Below are positions 8,848-17,919 of a DNA stretch of 48,044 bases, piece after piece. Source of the stretch: Porticoccus sp. (lineage in GTDB: Bacteria > Pseudomonadota > Gammaproteobacteria > Pseudomonadales > Porticoccaceae); NCBI GenBank assembly GCA_002733125.1, contig NVUM01000011.1, forward strand, positions 43,662 to 91,705, written 5' to 3'. The position numbers and the translations under genes are program-made. The first letter of the stretch is position 1, and each line of letters opens with the position of its first letter. Below the pieces are notes generated by a model. That model saw only the letters and a list, made by a program, of their open reading frames with translations, searched no databases and was not told where the DNA came from.

Positions 8848-9192
8848 TCAGCGTATAACATTCAGCTGTGTGGTGAGAAAAATACGCTGATGCGAAACGT
8901 TACGAATGAATTCCGAAGCCAGATCATGCTCATCATCCCCGACCCCATCCAGCACCAGATTACCAGTAAAACGATAAATGCCGGGTTTGTTAGGGAGCGG
9001 GCAGGGCCAAAGCACCATCTTTGCATCAAGACTCCGGATATCATCAATCAGTGTTTCGGAGCCCTCAGTTACAGACAGCACCACCGCATCACCGTTAATA
9101 CCAATTGCAACCAACAGTGAAACATTACCGGGTTCTTGGTTGTCACTAGCTGTAGCTGCCACGTCACTGGCCAGATAATCAGGGATGACCAT
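8848..9192 (-). CDS. small conserved-looking protein of unknown function
   Basis: 114 aa, ATG at 9192. I do not recognise the family. It is acidic and soluble with no signal peptide or membrane segment. Features are a hydrophobic beta-like stretch (VSLLVAIGINGDAVVLSV), an internal Trp-Pro-Cys-Pro, and a Gly/Asp-rich turn (LDGVGDDEHD) before a final helix. It lies 82 bp upstream of the OmpR-type regulator on the same strand and is probably co-transcribed with it. A TGTAAC direct repeat lies about 100 bp upstream of its start. Its codon use resembles its neighbours, so I take it as a real gene, perhaps an accessory of the relay. Confidence 0.55.
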   Translation of the reverse strand: MVIPDYLASDVAATASDNQEPGNVSLLVAIGINGDAVVLSVTEGSETLIDDIRSLDAKMVLWPCPLPNKPGIYRFTGNLVLDGVGDDEHDLASEFIRNVSHQRIFLTTQLNVIR

Positions 9193-9291
9193 ATCTCCTC
9201 ACAGGCTATGTATTGACTTAAAAAACACGATTAACGATGCGCGTACCGTGAAATTCTCATGTCTAGTCTAACGAGAAAAAACAGGCATCTA

Positions 9292-9319
9292 TGTAACGAT
9301 TTGTAACATTCAATGTAAG
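9292..9319. promoter_or_regulatory. TGTAAC direct repeat, candidate response-regulator box (copy 2)
   Basis: TGTAAC-GATT-TGTAAC-ATT, with a third partial hexamer TGTAAG at 9314-9319. Over 19 positions it differs from the copy at 3435 in two bases. It lies in the 144-bp gap upstream of the unknown protein and the OmpR-type regulator, consistent with autoregulation. No clear -10/-35 pair can be fixed around it. Confidence 0.5.
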
Positions 9320-9336
9320 TGGCAAATGGCTCGTTT

Positions 9337-12300
9337 CTACAGGACGAGAGTTACCTTGAACAAGGCTTCGACAATATCATTCTTGAGATAGGGCTTCTGA
9401 ACGACTATCCACTGGTTAGCATTGCGCTCAACCAATTCTTCTGAGTAACCCGAGGTAAGAATGACAGGGGTCTGCGGATAGCACTCTACAACATGCTCTG
9501 CCAGCTCAATACCATTCATACCACCCGGCATGGATATATCTGAAAAAACCAGATCTATTGCCTGTTTTTCCAATACGTTCATCGCCTCCAACGCAGATAC
9601 AGCTGGGATGGCTCGGTAACCAAGGCTTTCGAAAATCCGGCATGCTAGCCGACACAACAACACCTCATCATCGACGACCAGCACAACTCCCGCACCCAGT
9701 AGCGGAGCCGATATATCCCTATGAACCGGGGTCAGCGATTTTACGGTCTGCTCGACACAGGGCAGGTAGATACTGACAACAGTGCCTCTGCCCTTTGCCG
9801 TCTCCAGCTCCAGGCTGCCTTTTAACTGCCTCGCAAAACCATACACCATAGGCAAACCCAGGCCTGTCCCATGACCTCGCTCTTTGGTGGTGTAGAAGGG
9901 TTCAAGCGCATGCAGCTTGGTATCTGAATCCATGCCTTTACCGGTATCACCCACCTTCAATCTCGCAAATTTGCCTGGCACCAGGTCGGAGAATTGGTGC
10001 GCATTTAGTTCTACCCCATCTGTACTCAAAGTGATTTTTTTATTTGAGCAGTTCCGCATAGCATCACGTGCATTCAAAACCAGATTCAATACCGCACTGC
10101 TGAAGCTTCCAGGGTCAACCTTCACCATTAACGGCTCATGGGAAAGCTGCCACCGAACTTCTGCCAGACTGCCGATAGTGCTATGAACAAGCTGTTTTAG
10201 TCCAACCATGAGCTCATTCATATCATAAACTGCCAGTTCCATGGGCTCGCGTCGTGCAATTGCCATTAGGCTGCGGGTTACCTCAGAGGCTCGAATTGCA
10301 GCATCCATTGCATGCTGAAGATTCTCCTTTGATTCGCCAACCAAAAGTTCTTTATCCAGCATCTCGAGATTGCCGATGACAACACCAAGCAAATTGTTGA
10401 AATCGTGAGCCAGCCCAGCAGTTAGCTGCCCCATACTTTCAACCTTTTCCATTTCCAGCAGCCGGGCTTCTGTCTGCTTGCGTCGAGTAAGGTCGCGCAC
10501 CAATCCCACAAACCGGTTGCCATCCGGGTGCTCGATATAGCGCGTAGTCAGCTCAACAGGGAAAAGGCTACCGTTCCCTCGAATCGCCTGAAGCTCCGAT
10601 ATCTGGTTCACAACTTCTGATCTACCGCTTTGCAGAAAACGCTGCATTCCGTCATGATGCGCAGCCCGGTTGCCCGGGGGAATAATCAAATCCGCAAGAT
10701 TTTTACCGAGTGCATCTTCGGCTTTGATCAAAAATATGGACTCTGCCGCCGAATTCCAACCTGTAACACGACTACTGGTATCAATTTCGATAACGGCATC
10801 CCGCGCTGTATCGAGCACTTCAGAGATTTTGTAATCCTGAAGACGACGGGCATTTATAATATCCACCCTTTGTCGTTGTATCAGCAATGCAAGCAGCGTA
10901 ATGATCAGCCCGGCCAGCAGGATCGCAAACGGCATGATTATGCTCTTTGCCTCCGCAAAAGCCTTGGTGGGTTGTATCTGAACAGTCAGCGTCCGTCCAC
11001 CAATGTCCAGTGATTGAACCGAGGACATGGCCCGAAGAAACCATTCTGTAAGAATGTTTGGAGATGCGACATTCTCACCGCTTGAAAACAGCAACGTGCC
11101 AACCCCATTATCGGTTGCGGTTTTGTCCCAGAGGTTTACTTCAATACGATTACCCATGGAAGTAGGCAGCAACGATTCAATCAGACTTCGATAATATAAA
11201 ACCCCTACGACAAGACCCATCCACCCATCGTCACCTGATTGGTTATCAAGACTATATACAGGCCACAGCAATAGCGCCCCGTATGGGTCTTTTGTCTGAC
11301 GGGTTTGAACCAGGGCTATGGGGGACGTCAGCTTTGGCTCACCAGAATCCCGGGCTGCCAGGATCGCTGCCCTTCGCACCGGATCAGACAAAATATCGTA
11401 GCCAAGTGCACCGATATTTTTATCATGAGGGGCCAGATAATAGACGAACACATACTCATCCCGCTCCGCAGCAGCTTGCAGTTGTCCTCCACTACCCAGC
11501 TCAGTAACAGAAAAGGCCTCAAATCCGTCTTCACGAGCACGGTTTTCGTAGCGGTTACGCTGGGCGTGATAAATGTGGGGGTTCCATGATATGCCGTACA
11601 GACCGGGAGTCTTATAGGGACCACTTAATGCTTTCTCAACCAAGATGTGGAAATCTTTGCGCGACATTTCACCGGCAGTTTCAAAATAAACGGCTATTTG
11701 CTCCTGACGCTGAAACACCTGGTTTAATGCACTGGTCACGTTCAAAAAAAAGCGTTCGGCCTCATGATTAAATTCGCCATGAATCTGCTTAAGTAACAAA
11801 TCGATAGACAGAACAAAAAGCAGTACCGACAGACCGACACCACCGCTGAGTATCACCAGCAAGTCCACATTCGGCAAACGCCTGAAATGTTGCTTGTCGA
11901 GCCACACAACCAACGGGGGTGTTAAGATCAAGATGCCCAGCAGATCACCCACCCACCAAGTTAGCCAGGTTAGCAAGCCATCCTGGGGGAAGGCGCTGCT
12001 GAGCATCATGGTAATGCTGCCTACCGTTGCTGCGACAACGGATCCAAGCATGGCAAGACCACAGAATTTGATTAACAATTCAAACCGCTTGGCACTACTG
12101 CCAAGCCGCAAAAACCGCCGAAACAGATAGGCCAGGAGATAGCCCTGCGCGGTTGATCCAGCGGCGATGATCAGACTGATTACCAATGGCGGCCAGTTAA
12201 CACTCATCGAATCAATGACACTGAGATTGACTGCGGCAGCCCCCAGAAAAACTCCTATCGCAGCGGGGGTACCACGAGCCAAAATGGTGGCTGCAGCCAG

Positions 12301-12462
12301 ACCAGATGGCAACCAGAACAACGTAATATTTCCTGGCGGAATGGCCAGCAGAAATCCCAGTCGTCCAAGCACATAGTACGCAATACAAACTAGAATCGTT
12401 GTTTGTAAGAGATGAGCAAAGTGACGGGGCTTGGGCGACATTGGCAGCAGTCTAATCGGCAA
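9337..12462 (-). CDS. MASE1-CHASE-PAS hybrid histidine kinase with C-terminal receiver
   Basis: 1041 aa. The N-terminal multi-span membrane sensor MASE1 (about 15-215) includes YYVLGRLGFLLAIPPGNITL and FWLPSGLAAATILARG. An extracytoplasmic CHASE domain (about 235-420, with YGISWNPHI) follows, then another TM (about 505-530), a PAS domain (VLDTARDAVIEIDTSSRVTG), HisKA with the H-box GLAHDFNNLLGVVIGN, HATPase (NLVLNARDAM, GTGLGLPMVYG) and a C-terminal receiver (VLVVDDEVLL, DLVFSDISMPGGMNG, QKPY). The HDFNN form of the H-box is that of NtrB-like kinases. It heads the leftward cluster whose later genes encode the regulator, HPt and EAL proteins, so it is the most direct candidate input for them. 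The ligand is unknown. Confidence 0.9.
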   Translation of the reverse strand: MPIRLLPMSPKPRHFAHLLQTTILVCIAYYVLGRLGFLLAIPPGNITLFWLPSGLAAATILARGTPAAIGVFLGAAAVNLSVIDSMSVNWPPLVISLIIAAGSTAQGYLLAYLFRRFLRLGSSAKRFELLIKFCGLAMLGSVVAATVGSITMMLSSAFPQDGLLTWLTWWVGDLLGILILTPPLVVWLDKQHFRRLPNVDLLVILSGGVGLSVLLFVLSIDLLLKQIHGEFNHEAERFFLNVTSALNQVFQRQEQIAVYFETAGEMSRKDFHILVEKALSGPYKTPGLYGISWNPHIYHAQRNRYENRAREDGFEAFSVTELGSGGQLQAAAERDEYVFVYYLAPHDKNIGALGYDILSDPVRRAAILAARDSGEPKLTSPIALVQTRQTKDPYGALLLWPVYSLDNQSGDDGWMGLVVGVLYYRSLIESLLPTSMGNRIEVNLWDKTATDNGVGTLLFSSGENVASPNILTEWFLRAMSSVQSLDIGGRTLTVQIQPTKAFAEAKSIIMPFAILLAGLIITLLALLIQRQRVDIINARRLQDYKISEVLDTARDAVIEIDTSSRVTGWNSAAESIFLIKAEDALGKNLADLIIPPGNRAAHHDGMQRFLQSGRSEVVNQISELQAIRGNGSLFPVELTTRYIEHPDGNRFVGLVRDLTRRKQTEARLLEMEKVESMGQLTAGLAHDFNNLLGVVIGNLEMLDKELLVGESKENLQHAMDAAIRASEVTRSLMAIARREPMELAVYDMNELMVGLKQLVHSTIGSLAEVRWQLSHEPLMVKVDPGSFSSAVLNLVLNARDAMRNCSNKKITLSTDGVELNAHQFSDLVPGKFARLKVGDTGKGMDSDTKLHALEPFYTTKERGHGTGLGLPMVYGFARQLKGSLELETAKGRGTVVSIYLPCVEQTVKSLTPVHRDISAPLLGAGVVLVVDDEVLLCRLACRIFESLGYRAIPAVSALEAMNVLEKQAIDLVFSDISMPGGMNGIELAEHVVECYPQTPVILTSGYSEELVERNANQWIVVQKPYLKNDIVEALFKVTLVL

Positions 12463-12776
12463 CTCTCCTTTGGTGCAATGATCGAGCGCTCAATCGCACT
12501 TGCAACGCCAGTGCTGGGCCAACCCAAAGTCCAGCATTATCGGTAAAAATCCGTCTTCGCTGTAGTTAAGATAAAAAATACAGTAAAACCCATCTCAAAT
12601 AACAAATAGATGATTTTTTGCATCTTAGCGGACCTACAATCCATTCAAAAACATTGGGCATAGCGGCTCACATGCCTGAACCCCATTATGGAGAGACGGT
12701 CTACACTATTCGTTAAGGATCTAATGATTCATCAAAGACGCAAGAAAACCGGGGCAAGCCCGGCATTTCTGTGTTG
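12463..12776. other. intergenic stretch with no gene recognised
   Basis: About 310 bp between the MASE1 kinase start and the tRNA-end repeat. Short frames here have no ribosome-binding site and no recognisable product. It is AT-rich around 12560-12650 and probably holds the leftward promoter of the kinase gene, but I cannot assign a convincing -35/-10 pair. Confidence 0.5.
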
Positions 12777-12794
12777 GGTGGGTCGTGCTGGATT
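12777..12794 (-). repeat. 18-bp duplicate of the tRNA-Lys 3' end
   Basis: GGTGGGTCGTGCTGGATT is identical to 12966-12983, which is the acceptor and T-stem 3' segment of tRNA-Lys. The copy lies about 170 bp downstream of the tRNA in its direction of transcription. A repeated tRNA 3' end is what site-specific integrases leave as attL/attR, but no integrase or cargo lies between the copies, only hairpins. It could also be the remnant of a tandem tRNA copy. Confidence 0.7.
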
Positions 12795-12797
12795 GAC

Positions 12798-12879
12798 TCA
12801 AAACAGTTTGTCACTGTTTTGACCCCTTGGGGGCTTCGCGGCCCTGCGGCCGCTCGGTCCAAACTCCTGACGGAGTTTG
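12798..12879. repeat. cluster of hairpins behind tRNA-Lys
   Basis: A perfect 10-bp inverted repeat (12798-12807 with 12813-12822, loop TTGTC), a GC-rich palindromic stretch (CTTCGCGGCCCTGCGGCCGC region, 12834-12853), and a perfect 8-bp inverted repeat (12860-12867 with 12872-12879, loop TGAC) follow each other. There is no T-tract, so these are not simple terminators. They resemble REP-type intergenic palindromes or degraded tRNA-associated repeats. Short frames across them are not genes. Confidence 0.5.
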
Positions 12880-12920
12880 TCGAACCACGCTTTAACGAAC
12901 GAGTCCACAACAAATCGCCT

Positions 12921-12963
12921 ACAAATAAAAAGGCCACCCCAATGGGGTGGCCTTTTTATTTGT
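12921..12963 (-). terminator. strong Rho-independent terminator of tRNA-Lys
   Basis: Perfect 21-bp arms (12921-12941 and 12943-12963) around one base, GC core GGCCACCCC with T5 on one side and A5 on the other, so it can work in both directions. It ends one base from the encoded CCA of tRNA-Lys. Confidence 0.9.
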
Positions 12964-12964
12964 T

Positions 12965-13040
12965 TGGTGGGTCGTGCTGGATTCGAACCAGCGACCAATT
13001 GGTTAAAAGCCAACTGCTCTACCAACTGAGCTAACGACCC
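12965..13040 (-). tRNA. tRNA-Lys (anticodon TTT)
   Basis: Read on the minus strand, 76 nt including encoded CCA. The acceptor GGGTCGT pairs with ACGACCC. The D-arm GCTCAGTTGGTAGAGC, an anticodon loop CTTTTAA with TTT, and the T-arm GCTGGTTCGAATCCAGC are all intact. A weak promoter (TTGATT, 16 bp, TAAGAT) may lie just upstream near 13050-13080. The terminator follows immediately. Confidence 0.97.
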
Positions 13041-13087
13041 TCAGAAGAGGCGCATATCTTACTTATGGGGAGTCAAAAATCAAGTGT

Positions 13088-13780
13088 TTATTCTGTACCG
13101 ATATAACGGGTGGGATCTGGTAACCCGGCTTCCTGAAATCCCGATATCCTCAACCGGCAACTATCGCATCGGCCACAGGCAAAACCTCGCTCGTTCGCCT
13201 GATAGCAGGAAACTGTTTCCCCATAATCAACGCCCGCCAACGTTCCCTGGAGGATAATTTCTGCTTTGGTGAGATTAATCAGCGGTTTGTTGATTCGGAG
13301 GTAATGTCCTTCAATCCCTGATTTGGTGGCAAGATTGGCCATTTTTTCAAAGGCTTCGATGTAGTCGGGACGACAGTCCGGATAACCGGAATAATCCACC
13401 GCGTTGACCCCGATGAAAATATCCTGGGCACCCAGTACCTCTGCCCAACCCAGTGCAATGGAGAGAAATACCGTATTGCGGGCCGGCACGTAAGTCACGG
13501 GAATACCGCTGGTCTGCTCCTCCGGCACATCGATACGGTCATCGGTCAGGGCAGAACCACCAATAGCCCTCAGGTCCAGTTTAATGACCTTGTGTTCCTC
13601 AGCGCCCAGTTGTTCAGAACAGCGTCGGGCGGCGACCAGTTCTGCCTGGGCCCGCTGCCCGTAATCAAAGCTCAGGGTATAGCAGCTGAACCCCTGGTTT
13701 TTTGCCAGCGCTAGTACCGTCGTAGAGTCCAGGCCGCCGGATACCAGTACCACAGCCCTGTTGTTTTCATTCTCAGTCAT
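13088..13780 (-). CDS. queC: 7-cyano-7-deazaguanine synthase QueC
   Basis: 230 aa. ATP-dependent conversion of 7-carboxy-7-deazaguanine to preQ0 in queuosine synthesis. The PP-loop SGGLDSTT is at about residues 14-21. GQRAQAEL and [14 protein letters not shown] are typical QueC motifs, and the C-terminal zinc site shows the Cys cluster [17 protein letters not shown]. Its start abuts the stop of queE, which makes its substrate. With tgt and queA further right, the window carries four steps of the queuosine pathway. Confidence 0.97.
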   Translation of the reverse strand: MTENENNRAVVLVSGGLDSTTVLALAKNQGFSCYTLSFDYGQRAQAELVAARRCSEQLGAEEHKVIKLDLRAIGGSALTDDRIDVPEEQTSGIPVTYVPARNTVFLSIALGWAEVLGAQDIFIGVNAVDYSGYPDCRPDYIEAFEKMANLATKSGIEGHYLRINKPLINLTKAEIILQGTLAGVDYGETVSCYQANERGFACGRCDSCRLRISGFQEAGLPDPTRYIGTE

Positions 13781-14431
13781 TCAGTGTCCCGGGGCATCTT
13801 TCCATAACAGTTTATGCAATTGAAGCTGAAACCTGACCGGCAACCTGTCATTCAGCACCCACTCTGCCAGCTCGGTGGCATCCTGCTGGCCGAAGCTCGG
13901 AGAAAAGAGGATGTCAGTGACACAGGCTGGCAGGTCAAACTCATCGAGCTTCATCCGGGCCCATTCGTAGTCCTGCCTGTCACAGATCACAAACTTAATC
14001 TGGTCGGAAGGTTTCAGGTAAGCAATATTCTCATACAGGTTGCGATTGACCTCACCAGAGGCGGGGGTTTTTAGATCCATCACCTTGATCACTCTGGGGT
14101 CCACCTCGGCCAGGGATAAAGCGCCGGCTGTTTCCAGGCTCACTTGGTACCCCTTATCACAAAGCGCGGTCAACAAGGGCAGGCAGGACTTCTGGGCCAG
14201 CGGTTCGCCACCGGTGACACACACCCGCGAAGCCTTAAAAGTACTCACTTCTTCCAGAATCTGCTCGATTGAGCGCCGCTCGCCACCGTAGAAAGCATAT
14301 TCCGTGTCGCAATAATGACAACGCAGTGGGCAACCGGTCAGTCGCACAAAAACCGTCGGCAAACCAACCGCGGACGACTCACCCTGGAGAGAATAGAAAA
14401 TTTCAGTAATGCGAACAGACGTTGGGTTCAT
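13781..14431 (-). CDS. queE: 7-carboxy-7-deazaguanine synthase QueE (radical SAM)
   Basis: 216 aa. The radical-SAM cluster has the QueE spacing CX3CX2C (Cys34, Cys38, Cys41 in TGCPLRCHYCDTEYAF). IFYSLQGESS at the N-terminus and VTGGEPLAQ are further family motifs. It converts 6-carboxytetrahydropterin to 7-carboxy-7-deazaguanine. It is directly followed by queC without a gap, so it forms a two-gene unit after the tol-pal operon. Confidence 0.96.
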   Translation of the reverse strand: MNPTSVRITEIFYSLQGESSAVGLPTVFVRLTGCPLRCHYCDTEYAFYGGERRSIEQILEEVSTFKASRVCVTGGEPLAQKSCLPLLTALCDKGYQVSLETAGALSLAEVDPRVIKVMDLKTPASGEVNRNLYENIAYLKPSDQIKFVICDRQDYEWARMKLDEFDLPACVTDILFSPSFGQQDATELAEWVLNDRLPVRFQLQLHKLLWKDAPGH

Positions 14432-14497
14432 GGGAGGTACTGCATGTCATCAATGCCGCAGTTTAACCGACATTTGCAAAATCAGAAGGCCGACCGA

Positions 14498-15256
14498 TTA
14501 AAAGTGTTGATCCAGATAGCGTTTTGCTAGGGTCGCCGCGTTATCATTGCCTGCAGCGGAGGTCTCCAACAGGGATTTAGCCTTCGCTTTATCACCCATC
14601 AGGAAATACACCTGGCCGAGCTTGAAGGCGGCGTCGGAGGCCTTACGGTTCGCCGGATACTGTTCTACCACGGCAGAGAAAGCCTGACGGGCAGCATCCA
14701 GATCATTTTGTAGCAGATAAATTTCACCTAGCCAGTAATGTGCATTGGCCACCAGCTTGCCATCTGGATAGTCGGTGAGATGTTTTTTAAAAAGGGCAAT
14801 GGCATTTTCAGTCTTACCCGCTTTTAACTGGTCATAGGCATTGCTGTAGTGCTTTGCTTCATCGGTACTGGAAGTGGCTCTTTCAGCAGTGGGACTGTTA
14901 GCAGAGGAGCTATCAGCCTGAGCTGGGACAACCGACGAGTCACCGGCTGCAACAGCACTAAGCCGCCGATCGAGATCCATGTAGTCATCCAGCTGACGGG
15001 ATTTTAACTGACGGATTTCGTGGCTCAACTCTTCCACCATACCCCGCAGGGTTCGAACTTCTTCCTGCAACATTTGCATCTGGTATTGAGCCCCCCCATT
15101 AAAGGCGGGTGTCTGAGCGGGTTCGGCAGGTGGGACAGGAACGACCCTGGGGGAGGTATCTTGCGACTGTCTGCCAAGTTCAGAGACGGGCGCAGCGGCA
15201 AAACCAACAATCGGCAGGAGAGAGAAAAGAATAATACCAATTGCAGTCACACGCAT
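14498..15256 (-). CDS. cpoB: Tol-Pal associated periplasmic protein CpoB/YbgF
   Basis: 252 aa. Signal peptide (VTAIGIILFSLLPIVGFAA), an N-terminal coiled-coil trimerisation helix (YQMQMLQEEVRTLRGMVEEL), a Ser/Ala-rich linker, and a C-terminal TPR region (YSNAYDQLKAGKTENAIALF, VANAHYWLGEIYLLQNDLDA, KASDAAFKLGQVYFLMGDKA). It coordinates PBP1B activity with Tol-driven outer-membrane constriction in the model species. It is the last gene of the tolQRAB-pal series, in the usual place. Confidence 0.95.
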   Translation of the reverse strand: MRVTAIGIILFSLLPIVGFAAAPVSELGRQSQDTSPRVVPVPPAEPAQTPAFNGGAQYQMQMLQEEVRTLRGMVEELSHEIRQLKSRQLDDYMDLDRRLSAVAAGDSSVVPAQADSSSANSPTAERATSSTDEAKHYSNAYDQLKAGKTENAIALFKKHLTDYPDGKLVANAHYWLGEIYLLQNDLDAARQAFSAVVEQYPANRKASDAAFKLGQVYFLMGDKAKAKSLLETSAAGNDNAATLAKRYLDQHF

Positions 15257-15369
15257 GAGGATATCCTCTACTGTCGGTACGGAAAAACGCTACACTGGAA
15301 AGGCAATACGCCCGGTGTTTGTTGAACACCGGACGTTTGCAAAAAATAGCAACAGCGCCTGGGGCGCGA

Positions 15370-15879
15370 TTACTTCATTTCTACGCGACGATTCAATGCC
15401 CAGGCAGTTTCATTGCTATCCAGGGAAGCGGGGCTTTCCTCACCATAGCTGATCACTTCGAGCAAATTGCCGTTCACACCCTCGGAAATCAGGAAATCGC
15501 GAACAGCATTGGCGCGACGCTCACCCAGCGCCATGTTGTATTCGCGTGTTCCACGCTCGTCAGCATGGCCTTCCAGGCGAACATTGACCGGATTGTCGCG
15601 CAACCATTCTGCATGGAGGCGCAACGCAGCGGTAGATTCGGCATTGAGAACCGCGCGATCAAACTCAAAGTAGAAAACCCGTGGCACAGCTGTATCCGTA
15701 CCCAGTGTCGTGGCAGTAACGCCTTCAGTTGATACTGAACCTGTAGACACCTGACTGCTTGGCACTGAAGTACCGGCACTCGCTGTATCTGTTGTATCAG
15801 TGCCGGTTGAGGAACAGCCCGATAACAGCGCCATCACAACGGTAACCAAAGCGCCGTATTTGAGCAGTTGATTATTCAT
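15370..15879 (-). CDS. pal: peptidoglycan-associated lipoprotein Pal
   Basis: 169 aa. Lipoprotein signal peptide with lipobox LLSGC (Cys22), a Ser/Thr-rich linker, then an OmpA-like peptidoglycan-binding domain (FYFEFDRAVLNAES; VRLEGHADERGTREYNMALG; GERRANAVRDFL). It anchors the outer membrane to peptidoglycan and binds TolB. It lies 33 bp after tolB and before cpoB. Confidence 0.97.
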   Translation of the reverse strand: MNNQLLKYGALVTVVMALLSGCSSTGTDTTDTASAGTSVPSSQVSTGSVSTEGVTATTLGTDTAVPRVFYFEFDRAVLNAESTAALRLHAEWLRDNPVNVRLEGHADERGTREYNMALGERRANAVRDFLISEGVNGNLLEVISYGEESPASLDSNETAWALNRRVEMK

Positions 15880-15912
15880 TTCTTTCTCCTGTAATTAAAT
15901 AATGTAGCTTGT

Positions 15913-17199
15913 TTATTTTGGTGACCAAGCAGGCTCTCGGACATCGCCGACAGTTGCTGGCAGTAAAAATTTCACACCCGCATCCAGCGAAACAGCTGCC
16001 AGTACTCCCTTGCTGCCTTGTTTGGTTGCGTAAATCAACATAGCACCATTCGGGGCAACTGTAGGGGATTCATCCAGATACGTTTGTGTTAAAACTCTCA
16101 GGTCGCCCGTAACCAGGTCCTGTGAAGCGATATGAAAATCGCCTTTATCTCGGTGCACCATAACTAAAGTGCGCCCATCAGGAGCAAGTCTTGGTCTGGC
16201 ATTGTACGACCCTGCGAAGGTTAAGCGTTCTACCTGTCCGCTGGCAATGGTTAACTTATAAATTTGTGGCGCTCCGCCCCTATCTGAGGTAAAAACCAGT
16301 GATTTTCCGTCCGGCATCCAGTTTGGTTCGGTATCAATCGCAAAATGCGTGGTCAAGCGCGTAAATTTTCGCGTTATCAAATCAAGCGTATAAAGTTCCG
16401 GATTGCCGTCTTTTGATAAGACCAGAGCCAGTTTTCGACCATCGGGTGACCAGGCGGGTGCGCCGTTGAGACCCCGGAAATTGGTCAACTGCTCGCGAGC
16501 AGCCGTGGCAAGATTTTGACGAAAAATGGCCGGCCGTCCTGTTTCAAAAGAGACGTACACCAACTCCTTGGCATCCGGGGACCAGGCCGGCGACATGATC
16601 GGCTCGTCTGATGCCAACAGCAAACGTTCTCTGGCGCCATCCGCATCAGACACCATCAGGCGAAATGACATTTTTCCGCTCTTGGGAATGACACTCACGT
16701 AGGCAATGCGGGTAGAGAAAGCACCGGGGATACCGGTGATAGTTTCATACACCTGATCGCTGATGTGGTGGGCGATATCTCGCAACTGTGCAGCCTTTCC
16801 ATCCACCGCCTTGGTAAACAGCTTGCGACCTCCAGCCACTTCCATAAGACTGAACGTCACCTTATAAGTACCTCCCTGATCAGTCACGTCACCAACCACC
16901 AGGTATTCTGCACCGAGAATCCGCCAGTCACGCAAGTAGACATCATTCTCACGAGCGGGAAATGACAACATGTTTTGCCGGGGTATCGAACTGAACAGGC
17001 CACTACGATCCAGATCCGCCGAAACAATTTTACTGATATCTTCGGGCAACGCCCGACCGCCGAGCGTCATCGGTGAAATGGCGATACGGGTCGGATTGTC
17101 GACGCCCTGGGTAATTTCGATGGCGAACTCAGCAAATGCTGATGGCAGCCAGCACGTCGCCAGCACACACAAACTTAATAGAAACCCGGTTTTCCTCAC
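15913..17199 (-). CDS. tolB: Tol-Pal periplasmic beta-propeller protein TolB
   Basis: 428 aa. Sec signal peptide ending in PSAFA, an N-terminal alpha/beta domain (about 25-150), then PD40-type propeller repeats ([58 protein letters not shown]). The length is normal for the family. It starts just after tolA and precedes pal. Confidence 0.97.
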   Translation of the reverse strand: MRKTGFLLSLCVLATCWLPSAFAEFAIEITQGVDNPTRIAISPMTLGGRALPEDISKIVSADLDRSGLFSSIPRQNMLSFPARENDVYLRDWRILGAEYLVVGDVTDQGGTYKVTFSLMEVAGGRKLFTKAVDGKAAQLRDIAHHISDQVYETITGIPGAFSTRIAYVSVIPKSGKMSFRLMVSDADGARERLLLASDEPIMSPAWSPDAKELVYVSFETGRPAIFRQNLATAAREQLTNFRGLNGAPAWSPDGRKLALVLSKDGNPELYTLDLITRKFTRLTTHFAIDTEPNWMPDGKSLVFTSDRGGAPQIYKLTIASGQVERLTFAGSYNARPRLAPDGRTLVMVHRDKGDFHIASQDLVTGDLRVLTQTYLDESPTVAPNGAMLIYATKQGSKGVLAAVSLDAGVKFLLPATVGDVREPAWSPK

Positions 17200-17200
17200 T

Positions 17201-17914
17201 TTATAACCTCAAATCATCTGGCCTGAAAATTAATGGCAATTTACGAAAATAAGTCTCGAATACCTTCGGTGGCAGTTCCTGTAACTTTTCGAACCTGCCC
17301 ACTCTAAGAACGGCCTGTTCGGCAGAACGATCAAATGCCGCATTACCGCTGGATCTGACAACAACTACACTAACCACTTGTCCAGTTGGCACCAGCTGCA
17401 CCAACAACTCAACCTCCATATCACGACGGGCACTGGGGGGGCGACTCCAGTTGGCGGCCACACGCTCAAAAATGTAATCCGCGTAACTGCTGGCCAACTC
17501 CTCATCGTTCGCGGCCGCCAAGAATGCCTCCTCCTCGGCCAGGGCACTGGCCAGTGCCTGTTCAAGTTGCTGCTGGTCTATTTGCGGCTTGGGCTCCGGT
17601 TTCGGTTTTGGCGCGGGTTTGGGTTCCGGTTTTGGCGCCGGCTTCGGTGCTGGCTTTGGCTTTGGCTTGGGGGCCGGTTTCGGGGTCGGCTTGGGCGCCG
17701 GCTTGGGTGCCGCTTTAGGCACCGGGGGCTTCGGCTTGGGTTTGGCCTTTTCCTCCAGCTTGAGCAACGTTGCCTGAACATATTTCGGCTGGGCAATTTT
17801 TCGTTGTTTCCTCTCCGGTTCCCAATGCAGCACCAATAGCGCCACCATGCAAGCATGCAACAGCAGGCTCACCACAACAGCAACGGTAAACGAAGAGACT
17901 TTGCCAGCGAACAC
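17201..17914 (-). CDS. tolA: TolA energy-transducing protein with a Lys-Pro-rich spacer
   Basis: 237 aa, much shorter than the 421 aa of E. coli TolA. One N-terminal TM ([20 protein letters not shown]) is followed by a low-complexity spacer (about 55-110) of KPAPKP-type units instead of the Ala-rich helical domain II. A short helical region ([17 protein letters not shown]) and a globular TonB/TolA C-domain ([16 protein letters not shown] ... [20 protein letters not shown]) follow. It links the TolQR motor to TolB-Pal. The extended Lys-Pro rod resembles that of TonB. Position between tolR and tolB leaves no doubt about the assignment. Confidence 0.93.
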   Translation of the reverse strand: MFAGKVSSFTVAVVVSLLLHACMVALLVLHWEPERKQRKIAQPKYVQATLLKLEEKAKPKPKPPVPKAAPKPAPKPTPKPAPKPKPKPAPKPAPKPEPKPAPKPKPEPKPQIDQQQLEQALASALAEEEAFLAAANDEELASSYADYIFERVAANWSRPPSARRDMEVELLVQLVPTGQVVSVVVVRSSGNAAFDRSAEQAVLRVGRFEKLQELPPKVFETYFRKLPLIFRPDDLRL

Positions 17915-17919
17915 GGTAG

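Noticed and set aside
12771-13034. Frames across tRNA-Lys and the hairpin block
   Set aside because: They read through the tRNA, the terminator and palindromes, so they are not genes.
17378-17839. Gly/Phe/Arg-rich frames and apparent tandem repeats opposite tolA
   Set aside because: These are complements of the Lys-Pro repeats of TolA; the period comes from coding repeats, not from a satellite or CRISPR array.
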